Below, piece by piece: positions 1 to 9,122 of a stretch of 64,000 nucleotides of DNA (within the stretch, counting starts at the first letter, position 1; every line of letters starts with the position of its first letter). This stretch comes from Helicobacter cetorum. GTDB taxonomy: Bacteria; Campylobacterota; Campylobacteria; Campylobacterales; Helicobacteraceae. Made by a program: the position numbers and the translations under genes. Below the pieces are notes generated by a model. The model had not been told where the DNA came from and did not search any database. It saw only the letters and a program-made list of their open reading frames with translations. Location of the stretch: contig NZ_FZMR01000004.1 of assembly GCF_900198405.1 (NCBI RefSeq), forward strand, positions 1-64,000, given 5' to 3'.

Positions 1-1933
1 GAAGATTGTAATTCGTTATAAGTGTTGAGTTTGGGGGGTAAAGCCATAAAAGTAAAATGCAAGGCTTGTTGGTCGGCTTTGGGAAGAGATGCGTTGATGT
101 TGTTAAGGATTTGCTTGATTTGGTCTTTGTTGGGATAACTCCATTGTGCATCTGAATTAGCCGTATTGTTTGTTACTGCTATACTACCTTGTTGGAAATG
201 GGGGTATTTACTCCACATGGTATTGTAGTAGTTTGAAAACTTATTGACAGCTATACCTATTTGTTGGTTATTATTAGACATAAGAGAGCTAATAAGATTG
301 CTTAATTCACTAAACCATTGCAAGATATCTTGATAAAGTTGTTTGTTGCTGATACCTTTTGCATTGACAATGGGGATAGAATTAAAATATTGTCCAAATC
401 CTTGCGTGCCTTCAATATCGCAAAAAACAGAACAAGCCCAGCTAGCAATCTTAAAAATAGGATTATTTGTTTGCATAGTAGCTTGTATGTCATTATATAA
501 ATTACCATTTAGAGTAAATAATTGATTGATAGCAAATAGAGCTGATGTAGTTTCTTTTGAGGTTGGCATGTTTGTTAATGATTCTTGTAATTCGTTCAAA
601 ATAGGAATAATAGAATCATAGTAAGCGGCTAAGGCGCTTGAATCATTTTTGAAATTACCATTGAGATAAATTTGTGCATAAAGCTTGGGAATTTGGGCAT
701 AAATTTTATTGAGATGGGGGTTATTAATTGTTTGTAGAATGGTTTGCAAAGCTGAGGGAGAATTGATTGTTTGGCTAGAATGTGTATTATCGGGTTTAGC
801 ATTATAGGGGTAGTGAACAATGGTATTTTTAGTAATGGTATAAGAAGGATTATATATGCTTGATTGGATTGCAGAGAGTAGTTGTTGACTTAAAGTTCCT
901 GAAGTTTGACTTGGTGGGTTAGAACTTTGGGGTTGATTAAAGGCTTCAATAATTAATAATGGGGTATAATCTATACTTGATTTTTGTTCTAAAATTTCTT
1001 TAAAGGTTTCTAAAATTTTTGTTCCTAAAACCCCTTGACTAGGACCTACTAGACGTCCATAATAATTATTGACATTTGGCGTAAATTTAGGATTGTAATT
1101 TGGGTTACCTTGTGTTGCTTGAGCAAGCTGATTGATAGCTAAATCAATTTCTTTAATAGCTTGTTGGATTATTGCAGAACGCTTGGTTACAGAAATATTT
1201 GAACCATTTGTTAAGGGTGTAAATAATTTATTGAGTTTTTTAAAAATAGTATTGTTGTTATCATAGACATCCATTGAATCGGCAACATAGGGTAATACGG
1301 AATAACATATAGCACTACAATTTGAATCAATAGATGATATCCAGCTAATTTGAATGTTTTGCAAAAGATTGATAGTATCCAAATAGGCAGGACTTTTTTG
1401 GTCTATATTTTTATCATTTTTTAACTCTTTTAAAATTTTTCTAGTATAGTATAGAGGCATAAAAAGGTTTTGAACATAGGTGTTTGTTAGATTTGCATAA
1501 GGCTCAAGCCCTACGCTATATTGTAAAAGTCTCACAAGGTTTTTTAAAGAATGGTTTTTTGTTAAAATAGAGCTATCTTGAATATGTTCTAAAAAATCAA
1601 TTACGCTTTGTTGGACATAATAACTAGGATTATTCTGTTTTCCTAAAGTTTTAATTTGTTGTTTTAGAGCTTGCAATTGTTGCTTGTTAAGAAGTTTTAA
1701 ATTGTCTATATTTAGCAATCGTTTATCACTTAATGGAGCAAAGGTGTTACCCCCCCCCCCCCCAAAGAATTGTTGGGGTTGTAGTTTGGATTAGTCATAG
1801 TAGAACTTTGACTCATTTGTGCCATTTGATAGTTAGCCCCTAAAAACCAAGCACTTTCTTCAACCATTAAAGAACTAGCTAGAGATAAACTTAAACTTAA
1901 AGCACTAAAAAATTTTAATCTGTTATGAAACAT
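1..1933 (-). CDS. Hop-like outer membrane protein, phase-variable and frame-OFF; runs off the left edge
   Basis: The ATG at 1933 follows AAGGAAA and encodes a classical signal peptide (MFHNRLKFFSALSLS...) and a mature start ESAWFLGANYQ, typical of Helicobacter Hop-type porins/adhesins. After about 55 codons the gene enters a run of 14 G (coding strand) and stops at 1730 a few codons later. The frame one base away is open without a stop from 1749 to position 1 and reads as a long Asn/Gln/Ser-rich surface domain (for example WSYPNKDQIKQIL near 130-170). Twelve or fifteen G would join the halves. So this is an intact gene switched off by slippage rather than a decayed one. The C-terminal barrel lies outside the window, so the ligand and exact Hop/Hom subfamily cannot be named. 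Confidence 0.8.
1750..1763. repeat. Homopolymeric C14 (G14 on coding strand) contingency tract
   Basis: Fourteen consecutive C on the plus strand lie about 57 codons inside the minus-strand outer membrane protein gene. Long G tracts near the 5' end of surface-protein genes are the usual slipped-strand switch in Helicobacter. At this length the upstream frame ends in VTPLLH and stop, so the gene is OFF. Confidence 0.93.
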
Positions 1934-2066
1934 TAAGAAATTTCCTTTTTTAAATGATTTTACGAATGGAATAAAAATAAGTTTTAATTGTAGCATAAAG
2001 GGGGGGTAAAAAATCGTGTTTTTAAAGCTAGAAACCTAAAGAACGCAAAGAGAAACGCTTAAAAAA

Positions 2067-2112
2067 TTCTGTATATAAAGCAGATATTCCACTAACTGAG
2101 CTACAAAACCCC
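2067..2112 (-). other. tRNA-like 5' fragment
   Basis: Read on the minus strand, GGGG is followed by TTTTGTAGCTCAGTTAGTGG and then an anticodon-arm-like TCTGC-TTTATAT-ACAGA. GTAGCTCAGTT is the canonical D-arm start of many tRNAs. The second D-stem strand is poor, the anticodon stem has one C-A mismatch, and no TTCGA T-loop or CCA-end pairing follows. It is best read as a decayed tRNA or a tRNA half left by recombination. It could also be a chance match. Confidence 0.35.
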
Positions 2113-2163
2113 TTAAAAGCAAAACAGCATCACAAAAAACAATGCCATAAACACTTGATAAAC

Positions 2164-2475
2164 TTAGGTATAAACATCTAAATGGGGTCTGTTATAGATT
2201 TGCTCCACATTTTCCCCATTAGAGTCTAAAAGCGTGGGTTCTACTAAAGATTTATCTTGGATACTCCCATCATTATTGATAGTTTCTAAGGCTTGTAGTC
2301 TGTCAAAATTAGGAGCGTTGTTAGAATTAGCAGAAGAAAAGCCATCTTGAGCGCTCGTTTTTTCTATGTTTTGTTCTGCTTGACTTCTATCTCTAATATT
2401 GCTATCACCATTAATATCGTTTAGGGTTTGGAGTTGGGTAAAGTTTGGGGTGTAGTAATTAGTGTTAATATTCAT
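2164..2475 (-). CDS. Small Asn/Asp-rich protein with an internal duplication, function unknown
   Basis: The protein is 103 residues, hydrophilic, with no signal peptide or membrane segment. Two halves repeat: PNFTQLQTLNDINGD-SNIRD near residues 10-30 and PNFDRLQALETINND-GSIQD near 54-74. Each ends in a D/N-rich loop followed by a hydrophobic residue and Asp, loosely like a calcium-binding loop, but I cannot claim binding. Its ATG follows GAGGATAACTT and lies 13 bp after the stop of the aldolase-like gene, so the two are probably co-transcribed. I do not recognise the family. Confidence 0.7.
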   Translation of the reverse strand: MNINTNYYTPNFTQLQTLNDINGDSNIRDRSQAEQNIEKTSAQDGFSSANSNNAPNFDRLQALETINNDGSIQDKSLVEPTLLDSNGENVEQIYNRPHLDVYT

Positions 2476-2488
2476 AAGTTATCCTCAT

Positions 2489-3127
2489 TTAAATATTAAA
2501 GCGTTCGTCGCCATTATAGCAACAATCCATTAAATCGCCTAATCGTAAAACCTTGCATGAATTTTCAATCAAATCAAAAATTTCCATAAGCCCATGCAAC
2601 TCCCTATGGTAGGCAAAAATCCCACACCCCTTAATGAATACAAAAAACTTCCCACTCTCTTGTAATTGGCGTAAAATTTCAATATTAGCCCTTTCATACC
2701 AATTATCATAATCTCTAGGGTCATAGATAGGCACTTCTTCGCCTAAAAACCTATGCCCTAAATAATCTCTAGGCAATAGTTTCTCATGCCTTAAAGAATA
2801 AGCCAAGCTATAAGGCGGTCTTGCATACGCAATGAATTTAGCATCCAAAAATTCTTGATAAACACTTGCATGGATTGATGAATCAATACTAGCCTCTCTC
2901 CAGCGATAATCCACCTTATCATGCAAAACCAGCAAAGTATTTTCATTAAGATGGTCAAATACTGCATCTCTTTTATTGATGATAAATTGATTTGTGCCAA
3001 TTCGTGCTGATATGGAGCCTTGATAAAGTCCAAAAAAACCTTTCCTAAACATAGACAAGGAAATATCTTTGAGCGCAACAATTAAATCGGTGTCAATCCC
3101 TCTAGTGTGCATGTTCATGCTTGGCAT
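2489..3127 (-). CDS. Class II aldolase/adducin-like domain protein
   Basis: This 212-residue protein looks like the fuculose-aldolase/adducin fold. It has an N-terminal helix followed by GLYQGSISAR (residues 33-42, the usual G-N-hS-R segment), IHASVYQEF (metal-site type H-x3-Y near residue 84), a Tyr/Pro-rich middle and FVFIKGCGIFAY (residue 161 onward), the typical strand before the last histidine. Homologues are metal-dependent sugar-phosphate aldolases or epimerases, but the substrate cannot be inferred. No clear SD precedes the ATG at 3127; a second Met at 3118 is an alternative start. It is divergent from hrcA and sits upstream of the 103-residue gene in the same direction. Confidence 0.75.
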   Translation of the reverse strand: MPSMNMHTRGIDTDLIVALKDISLSMFRKGFFGLYQGSISARIGTNQFIINKRDAVFDHLNENTLLVLHDKVDYRWREASIDSSIHASVYQEFLDAKFIAYARPPYSLAYSLRHEKLLPRDYLGHRFLGEEVPIYDPRDYDNWYERANIEILRQLQESGKFFVFIKGCGIFAYHRELHGLMEIFDLIENSCKVLRLGDLMDCCYNGDERFNI

Positions 3128-3188
3128 GATAACAAGTTTTAACCTAATTTATCCTAACCTTGAAAACTTGATTAAGTTAAATCAATAT

Positions 3189-3209
3189 ACTAAGTAATTA
3201 TTACTTAGT
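3189..3209. promoter_or_regulatory. Perfect AT-rich palindrome, candidate operator
   Basis: ACTAAGTAA and TTACTTAGT flank a TTA spacer, giving a perfect 9-bp inverted repeat 62 bp upstream of the minus-strand aldolase-like gene. The core TAATTATTA matches the centre of the Helicobacter Fur consensus (TAATnATTA); the outer bases match only partly. It may control the aldolase gene, hrcA or both. The regulator is inference. Confidence 0.5.
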
Positions 3210-3306
3210 TACTATCATTAAACTTTATACTACTAAACTAAACTTATAAGAAAAATCCCATAATTTTTAGCGTTTTTAGCAATCAAGTGATAATTTATTA
3301 ACTTTT

Positions 3307-3317
3307 TATGCTACAAT
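3307..3317 (+). promoter_or_regulatory. Extended -10 promoter upstream of hrcA
   Basis: TATGCTACAAT is an extended -10 (TGC before TACAAT) of the Helicobacter sigma-80 type. It predicts a start near 3324 and a leader of about 80 nt before hrcA. No conserved -35 is visible, which is normal in this genus. Confidence 0.55.
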
Positions 3318-3320
3318 TCA

Positions 3321-3355
3321 CTCGTTGTTTCATCAAACTAGTATGAACTAACGAG
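3321..3355. promoter_or_regulatory. CTCGTT/AACGAG inverted repeat at the hrcA transcription start, candidate heat-shock operator
   Basis: CTCGTT (3321-3326) and AACGAG (3350-3355) form a spaced inverted repeat beginning at the predicted hrcA start. H. pylori controls this operon through HrcA and HspR on operators that diverge from the CIRCE and HAIR consensus. The position suits such a repressor, but the sequence is not a good CIRCE match. Confidence 0.3.
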
Positions 3356-3405
3356 ATTTTTAATTTTAATGGTGTTTAAAAAGTTTAGCTTTGAGGTTTA
3401 TTTGA

Positions 3406-4155
3406 ATGGGTAAAAAAGAGAGCATCTTAGATTTGTTTGTCAAACACTATGTGCAAACCTTAGAACCCATTAGCTCCAAACGCTTGAAAGAAGCCCTAGA
3501 TTTAAAGGTATCTTGCGCGACCATTAGGAATTATTTTCAAGCCCTCTCTAAAGAGGGAGCGTTGAAACAAGCCCATTGTAGTAGTGCACGCTTACCGACT
3601 TCTAAGGCATTAAAAGAATATTGGCAAAGGTCATTAAGATTAGAGCCATTAGACTTAAAAGAAAAAGCCTTAAAAGAGGCGAGCGAACGATTTGGTATCT
3701 TTAGCCTAGTTAAAAGACCTAATCTAGCGTGCTTAAATGCTGTCATAGCATATGAAAAACGCTTTCTGATTATAGATTTTAAGGCGTTTGCTTGCGTTCT
3801 AGATTATAGTGCTAAAATGCAAGATTTTTTGCAAAAACTTGTAGGCAAGAGCGCTATAGAAGTGCGTCAAATCGCCATTTCTGTAAATGCTCTAAGTTTG
3901 GCCAAACAGCTAGAGAACTTAGAATATTCTAATCTCTCACGCTTTAATACGCCAAAATTAGAGCCACTTATACAAAGTGCCTTGTTTTTTGAGGTGCTAG
4001 ATGGCAGAATCTTAGAGCGTTTGAAAGAGGGCTTGCATTTTATAGAGCCTAACAGCATGCTAGTGGTGTGTTCGCTCAATAATTTGGGTGCTAAACTGCT
4101 ATGCTTTGGAAAATTAGAATGCGACTATACGCATTTTTTTAAAACCATTTCTTAA
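3406..4155 (+). CDS. hrcA: Heat-inducible transcription repressor HrcA
   Basis: HrcA represses class I heat-shock operons and depends on GroEL for activity. The N-terminus carries the winged-helix domain with the family signature [18 protein letters not shown] (residues 35-52) followed by a Ser/Ala-rich stretch and RLPTSKAL, matching the usual H-x-S-x-G-R-x-P-T-x-x-x-Y region. The protein is 249 residues, shorter than the 330-350 of Bacillus but normal for epsilonproteobacteria. It is first in the hrcA-grpE-dnaK operon, 11 bp before grpE. The ATG at 3406 has GAGG about 10 bp upstream. Homologue of HP0111. Confidence 0.93.
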   Translation: MGKKESILDLFVKHYVQTLEPISSKRLKEALDLKVSCATIRNYFQALSKEGALKQAHCSSARLPTSKALKEYWQRSLRLEPLDLKEKALKEASERFGIFSLVKRPNLACLNAVIAYEKRFLIIDFKAFACVLDYSAKMQDFLQKLVGKSAIEVRQIAISVNALSLAKQLENLEYSNLSRFNTPKLEPLIQSALFFEVLDGRILERLKEGLHFIEPNSMLVVCSLNNLGAKLLCFGKLECDYTHFFKTIS

Positions 4156-4166
4156 GGAGGAAAGGT

Positions 4167-4745
4167 ATGAAAGATTGTTGCAAAAACCAGCAAGAACATG
4201 ACCAAAAGCAAGATGAAACCCCTTGTGGTTGTGCTTGTGATGAAAACCAAGATGATAAAGGCGAGAGCCAAGAAAATCATGCACAAAAAGAGCCAAAAGA
4301 TGAAGAAAATTTTGAGCTTAAATACAAAGAAATGCACGAAGAGTATTTAAGAGTGCATGCGGATTTTGAGAATGTGAAAAAACGCTTAGAAAAAGACAAG
4401 AGCATGGCATTAGAATATGCGTATGAAAAAATCGCACTAGATTTATTGCCTGTGATTGACGCGCTTCTTGGAGCCCATAAGAGTGCCACAGAAGAGAATC
4501 AAGAAAGTGCGATTTCTAAAGGCTTGGAACTTACGATTGAAAAGTTGCACGAAGTTTTAGCCAAGCATGGCATTGAAGGGATTGAATGTTTAGAAGAATT
4601 TGACCCTAATTTTCACAATGCGATTATGCAAGTTAAAAGCCAAGAGAAAGAAAATGGACAAATCGTGCAAGTTTTACAAAAGGGTTACAAGTATAAAGAA
4701 AGGGTTTTAAGACCTGCAATGGTAAGCATTGCTAAAAATGACTAA
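4167..4745 (+). CDS. grpE: Nucleotide exchange factor GrpE
   Basis: GrpE releases ADP from DnaK and acts as a dimer. The 192-residue protein has an acidic, Cys-containing disordered N-terminus ([14 protein letters not shown]), a long coiled-coil with [18 protein letters not shown] (residues 64-81), and the beta-wing end with [12 protein letters not shown] and [19 protein letters not shown] (residues 171-189). A strong AAGGAGGAAAGGT ribosome site directly precedes the ATG. It lies between hrcA and dnaK. Homologue of HP0110. Confidence 0.97.
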   Translation: MKDCCKNQQEHDQKQDETPCGCACDENQDDKGESQENHAQKEPKDEENFELKYKEMHEEYLRVHADFENVKKRLEKDKSMALEYAYEKIALDLLPVIDALLGAHKSATEENQESAISKGLELTIEKLHEVLAKHGIEGIECLEEFDPNFHNAIMQVKSQEKENGQIVQVLQKGYKYKERVLRPAMVSIAKND

Positions 4746-4786
4746 TTAAGAGTGATTAAATTTATTTTATAAAGAAAGGATAACAC

Positions 4787-6649
4787 ATGGGAAAAGTTAT
4801 TGGAATTGATTTAGGGACAACCAACTCTGCAATGGCTGTGTATGAAGGTAATGAAGCTAAGATTATTGCTAATAAGGAAGGTAAAAACACCACTCCATCT
4901 ATTGTAGCATTCACCGATAAGGGCGAAATTTTAGTGGGTGAGAGTGCTAAAAGACAAGCGGTTACTAACCCAGAAAAGACTATTTATTCTATTAAGAGAA
5001 TTATGGGCTTGATGTTTAATGAAGACAAGGCTAAAGAGGCTGAAAAACGCTTGCCTTATAAGATTGTAGATAGAAATGGAGCTTGTGCGATTGAAATTGC
5101 AGGCAAGGTTTATACCCCCCAAGAGATTTCAGCCAAAATTTTAATGAAACTTAAAGAAGATGCTGAGAGTTATTTAGGAGAGAGCGTTACAGAGGCGGTT
5201 ATCACTGTTCCGGCTTATTTTAACGATAGCCAAAGAAAAGCGACTAAAGAGGCAGGCACCATTGCGGGGCTTAATGTTTTAAGAATTATCAATGAGCCTA
5301 CTTCTGCGGCATTAGCTTATGGCTTAGATAAAAAAGAGAGCGAAAAAATCATGGTTTATGATTTGGGTGGGGGAACTTTTGATGTTACCGTGTTAGAAAC
5401 GGGCGATAATGTCGTAGAAGTTTTAGCCACAGGGGGCGATGCATTCTTAGGGGGCGATGATTTTGATAATCGTGTGATTGATTTTCTAGCAAGTGAATTT
5501 AAAGATGAAACAGGCATTGAGATTAAAAACGATGTTATGGCGCTCCAACGCCTAAAAGAAGCCGCTGAAAACGCCAAGAAAGAATTAAGCTCTGCAACTG
5601 AAACTGAAATCAATCTGCCTTTCATCACAGCAGACGCTACAGGACCTAAGCACTTGGTAAAAAAGCTTACTAGGGCTAAATTTGAAAGTTTGACAGAAGA
5701 TTTAGTGGAAGAGACTATTTCTAAGATTGAAAGCGTGATTAAAGATGCAGGGCTATCTAAGAATGAGATTTCAGAAGTGGTTATGGTGGGTGGTTCCACT
5801 CGTATTCCTAAGGTTCAAGAAAGGGTAAAAGAATTTATCAACAAAGACTTGAATAAGAGTGTGAATCCTGATGAAGTCGTAGCTGTGGGTGCGAGCATTC
5901 AAGGGGGCGTGTTAAAAGGCGATGTGAAAGATGTGCTTTTATTAGATGTTACACCATTAAGCCTAGGGATTGAGACTTTAGGGGGCGTGATGACCAAGGT
6001 CATTGATAGAGGCACTACTATTCCTGCTAAAAAATCTCAAGTGTTCTCCACTGCAGAAGATAACCAACCGGCTGTGTCTATTATGGTTTTACAAGGTGAA
6101 AGAGAATTAGCTAGAGACAATAAATCTTTGGGTAAATTTGATTTGCAAGGCATTGCTCCAGCTCCAAGGGGTGTGCCTCAAATTGAAGTAACCTTTGATA
6201 TTGACGCTAATGGTATCTTAACCGTATCTGCACAAGATAAAAATACTGGCAAAAGCCAAGAGATTAAAATTTCTGGTTCTAGTGGCTTATCTGATAGTGA
6301 AATTGAAAAAATGGTTAAAGACGCTGAGTTGCATAAAGAAGAAGACGCTAGAAGAAAAGAAGTTATTGAAGCAAGAAATCAAGCCGATAGTCTTGCACAC
6401 CAAACGCAAAAGAGCCTTGATGAGCATAAAGCGAATTTGAATGAAAATGATGTGAATGAGATTCAAAATGCGATTAACGCTCTTAAAGATTGTGTTAAAA
6501 ATGATAACGCTACTAAAGCTGAGCTTGAAGATAAATCTAAGGCCTTAGCTCAAGTGGCTCAAAAACTAGGCGAGGCTATGGCAAATAAAAATAATACCGA
6601 AGGGACTAAGAAAAAAGATGATGATGTGATTGATGCAGAAGTGGAGTAA
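4787..6649 (+). CDS. dnaK: Hsp70 chaperone DnaK
   Basis: ATP-dependent folding chaperone of 620 residues, full length for the family. The ATPase domain shows [14 protein letters not shown] (residues 5-18), [44 protein letters not shown] and [13 protein letters not shown]. The substrate domain begins with [14 protein letters not shown], followed by the helical lid and a charged tail ending [10 protein letters not shown]. It is the last gene of the operon and is followed by a hairpin terminator at 6666. The SD is GAAAGGA. Homologue of HP0109. Confidence 0.99.
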   Translation: MGKVIGIDLGTTNSAMAVYEGNEAKIIANKEGKNTTPSIVAFTDKGEILVGESAKRQAVTNPEKTIYSIKRIMGLMFNEDKAKEAEKRLPYKIVDRNGACAIEIAGKVYTPQEISAKILMKLKEDAESYLGESVTEAVITVPAYFNDSQRKATKEAGTIAGLNVLRIINEPTSAALAYGLDKKESEKIMVYDLGGGTFDVTVLETGDNVVEVLATGGDAFLGGDDFDNRVIDFLASEFKDETGIEIKNDVMALQRLKEAAENAKKELSSATETEINLPFITADATGPKHLVKKLTRAKFESLTEDLVEETISKIESVIKDAGLSKNEISEVVMVGGSTRIPKVQERVKEFINKDLNKSVNPDEVVAVGASIQGGVLKGDVKDVLLLDVTPLSLGIETLGGVMTKVIDRGTTIPAKKSQVFSTAEDNQPAVSIMVLQGERELARDNKSLGKFDLQGIAPAPRGVPQIEVTFDIDANGILTVSAQDKNTGKSQEIKISGSSGLSDSEIEKMVKDAELHKEEDARRKEVIEARNQADSLAHQTQKSLDEHKANLNENDVNEIQNAINALKDCVKNDNATKAELEDKSKALAQVAQKLGEAMANKNNTEGTKKKDDDVIDAEVE

Positions 6650-6665
6650 AACGCATTTTTAAAAA

Positions 6666-6689
6666 ACAAGGGAATTAAAGCTCCCTTGT
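6666..6689 (+). terminator. Terminator after dnaK
   Basis: ACAAGGGA and TCCCTTGT pair around an 8-nt loop, 17 bp after the dnaK stop. The stem is preceded by A residues and followed by a T-rich stretch, so it could end transcription of the heat-shock operon. Confidence 0.7.
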
Positions 6690-6859
6690 GCTTATCTCTT
6701 TTAAAATTTCAAACCTTTTTTAGGGTTGTGAAATGTTTAAAAAATTTGTTTTCTATCTTAACTCACACTTTTATAAAGCACTATTTGCAATCTAAATAAT
6801 GATGATTATAAGTATTATGAAAGTATAATTATGATTATAAATTGTAAAATAGAGCGACC

Positions 6860-7558
6860 ATGAAAAAAGAAAATAAAATAGCAGTATTTTTTGACTGCGA
6901 AAATGTATCTGCAGAATATGTTGACTTTGTATTTAACGAATTGCAAAATCGTGGTGAAGTGATTATCCGACAATCGTTTAAAGATTGGGACAGCAATTTG
7001 GAATCAAACAGCACTAAGGCTTGGGATAGAAAATTGCATGAAAAGTTTGCCATAGAACCTATACAAGTGTTTAGTAAAACCGGGAAAAATTCTTGCGATT
7101 TAAGAATACAAAGAGCCATACTTGAAACAATCAATCAAGACCATATTGATACCATTGCTTTGGTGTCTAGTGATGGCGATTTTAGAGATTTGATTATCAC
7201 TGCAAAATCAAAGGGTTTTGATTTTATCGGTTTTGGAGAGCAGTCAAAAGCACCTAATTGGATTGGAAAAACTTATACAACTTTTATCAATCTTGAAAAA
7301 CAAAGAACCATACAAGATGAAGTGATTTTAGAGGTAATAAAAAATACCATAGAAGAAAATAAACAAGATAATGGATATATGCTTGCGAGTAATTTGGGTG
7401 ATGCGTTGCGGAAAAAGAATGCAAGTTATATTGCAAAAAACTTTGGCTCAAATTCATGGGGTGAGTTTTTGAGAAAATATGATGCCATTTTTGAAATAAA
7501 AAGCATCAGTAAAAACAATAATGGCATTAAGGACACCTTAGTTGTCAAAATAAAATAG
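6860..7558 (+). CDS. NYN-domain (PIN-like) protein with C-terminal OST-HTH/LOTUS-type domain
   Basis: The 232-residue protein begins KIAVFFDCENVS (residues 6-17), the first acidic motif of NYN nucleases related to LabA and Limkain-b1. Further acidic residues appear in CDLRIQRAILETI (near 79) and LVSSDGDFRDLI (near 103), completing the PIN-like Asp set. The C-terminal 70 residues (DEVILEVIK ... GSNSWGEFLRKYDAIFEI) fit the winged OST-HTH domain that binds RNA. The likely role is RNA binding or cleavage, with an unknown target. It stands alone between dnaK and the restriction remnant, with an AT-rich leader and no obvious partner. Confidence 0.8.
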   Translation: MKKENKIAVFFDCENVSAEYVDFVFNELQNRGEVIIRQSFKDWDSNLESNSTKAWDRKLHEKFAIEPIQVFSKTGKNSCDLRIQRAILETINQDHIDTIALVSSDGDFRDLIITAKSKGFDFIGFGEQSKAPNWIGKTYTTFINLEKQRTIQDEVILEVIKNTIEENKQDNGYMLASNLGDALRKKNASYIAKNFGSNSWGEFLRKYDAIFEIKSISKNNNGIKDTLVVKIK

Positions 7559-7820
7559 TATATCTTACCCCCTATAGCAAGATATAATTTCATCGCTAAG
7601 TTATTAATTTGTTGTTGTTTGAATGAGAATAAGGCATAAACCACCATAAAACCTTTTCATTTGGTTTGTTCTCCATTCTTTTTATGCAGTAGTTTTCAAA
7701 CAACTGAGTTTAAATTTTTGTTTTAACGCACCCCTAATTTTTCTAGTGTGGGGGCAACATGTGCTTAAAGACTTCGCCTCTTGGATTAAGTGATAAAAGA
7801 CTTTGATTTACCGAATATAA

Positions 7821-9122
7821 TTAGGTGTAGTAAAAATCAAAAGAGCGGTAGCTGTTTAAATCATTTTTTAAATGGGCGATAGCATAAGGAGCGATTAAAA
7901 ATTCAAAGCCAAAGAATTGTTTTAAAAGGTTTTTAGGCTTGTATTTGGGGCTATTTTTTTCTTTTTGAGAAATATCTAGCGCTTTTCTAAACGCTTCTAA
8001 TAAAAAAGTGCCTGTGCCTGTAGCAAAATCTAAAAGCGTGATATTTTCATTATCTAAGGCACTAGATAAACCTTTAGGGGCAATATTTTTAAAATGCTTG
8101 GACAAAAGGCTATCTAAAGAATGGATAATAAATTTTACTACAAAACTAGGGGTATAATACACGCCTTTTCCCTCTCGTAATTCAGGGTCATAAACACTTA
8201 AAAAAGTTTCATAAAAGTGTAAATAAGGGTCTTTACTCTCATTATCTTTATAATTATTCAAATCTCTAACAATGCTACCTACATCAATATAATTGATTAA
8301 AGTAATGATTTCTTCTAAAAGCCATTTAATCTCTTTAATTTCATTCAAATTGCCTAAAAAGTTCGCCATTTCTCTAATGAGCGAAAAATTTTTAGGGATT
8401 AAGCGTTTAACATTATCAAGGTTGATTTTTTGGTTAGGATTATTGAGTTTAGCTAAAAAGAGGCTATAAGTGAGCGTTTGAGCGAATGAATCGCTAAAGT
8501 CATTAAAACTTAGCTCTTTGTATAGATATTCTCTAAAATTATTAAAAATCATTTCAATATCAGAGTTTTCTTGGTTTATGATTAAAGAATCTTTTAAATA
8601 ACGAGTGCGTATGCTTAAATGAGTGGCAAAATCTTTTGCGGTAGTGATTTGATTAACTTCTTGATTTAAAAATTCATTAAAAAGTTCAACAAGGTTTTGT
8701 TCTTTTTTAAGATTGGGTTTTGATAACGCCAATTCTTCTTTACTAGCGACTTGTATTTCTTTAACCACATAAGGATTATTCCTTTCATCTTTTTTAACCC
8801 AAATAAAATTAAGATAATCTGTTAATATCAAGTTAGGACTTAATTCTAAATATTTAGCGACTTGTTCGCCATTAACTAGGCTATTTAAATTCGTTCCTAA
8901 ACGCTTATTTTCTACATAGCCTACATTAAGCCCTTTGTAATAAATACGAAAATCAGGTGCCCCTCTTCCTTGATTGTCTCGGCGTGGCTCGTGTTCTAGC
9001 TCATATTCGCTATTGAATTTTTTAATGAGCTTTTTTAGTAGAGTGTGTAATTCAGGGCGGTAAGTGTGTTCGTTGGTGTTATTATCAATTCCCTTAAGTT
9101 CTTGTAAATAAGTTTTTAACAT
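7821..9122 (-). pseudogene. Truncated type IIG restriction-modification protein (nuclease and start of methylase domain)
   Basis: The 433-residue product begins like a fused restriction-methylation enzyme. A PD-(D/E)xK-type nuclease region contains RGAPDFRIYYKG then VGYVENKRLG (residues 52-78). A helical linker follows, then the methylase entry GVYYTPSFVVKF and motif I LLDFATGTGTFLLEAF (near residue 355). The ORF stops about 60 residues later, before the NPPY motif and the target-recognition domain that full-length enzymes of around 1000 residues have. The 260 bp downstream show no convincing continuation in any frame. It overlaps the tsaD end by 7 bp. The nuclease part may still be made, but methylation and specificity should be lost. 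Confidence 0.72.

Noticed and set aside
5356-5799. Long open frame antisense to dnaK
   Set aside because: Shadow of the strongly coding dnaK strand; Ser/Ala/Leu-rich with no SD and no family features.
7559-7820. Downstream remainder of the type IIG gene
   Set aside because: All three minus-strand frames are broken by several stops and show no methylase or recognition motif; a short Pro-rich stretch was not convincing.
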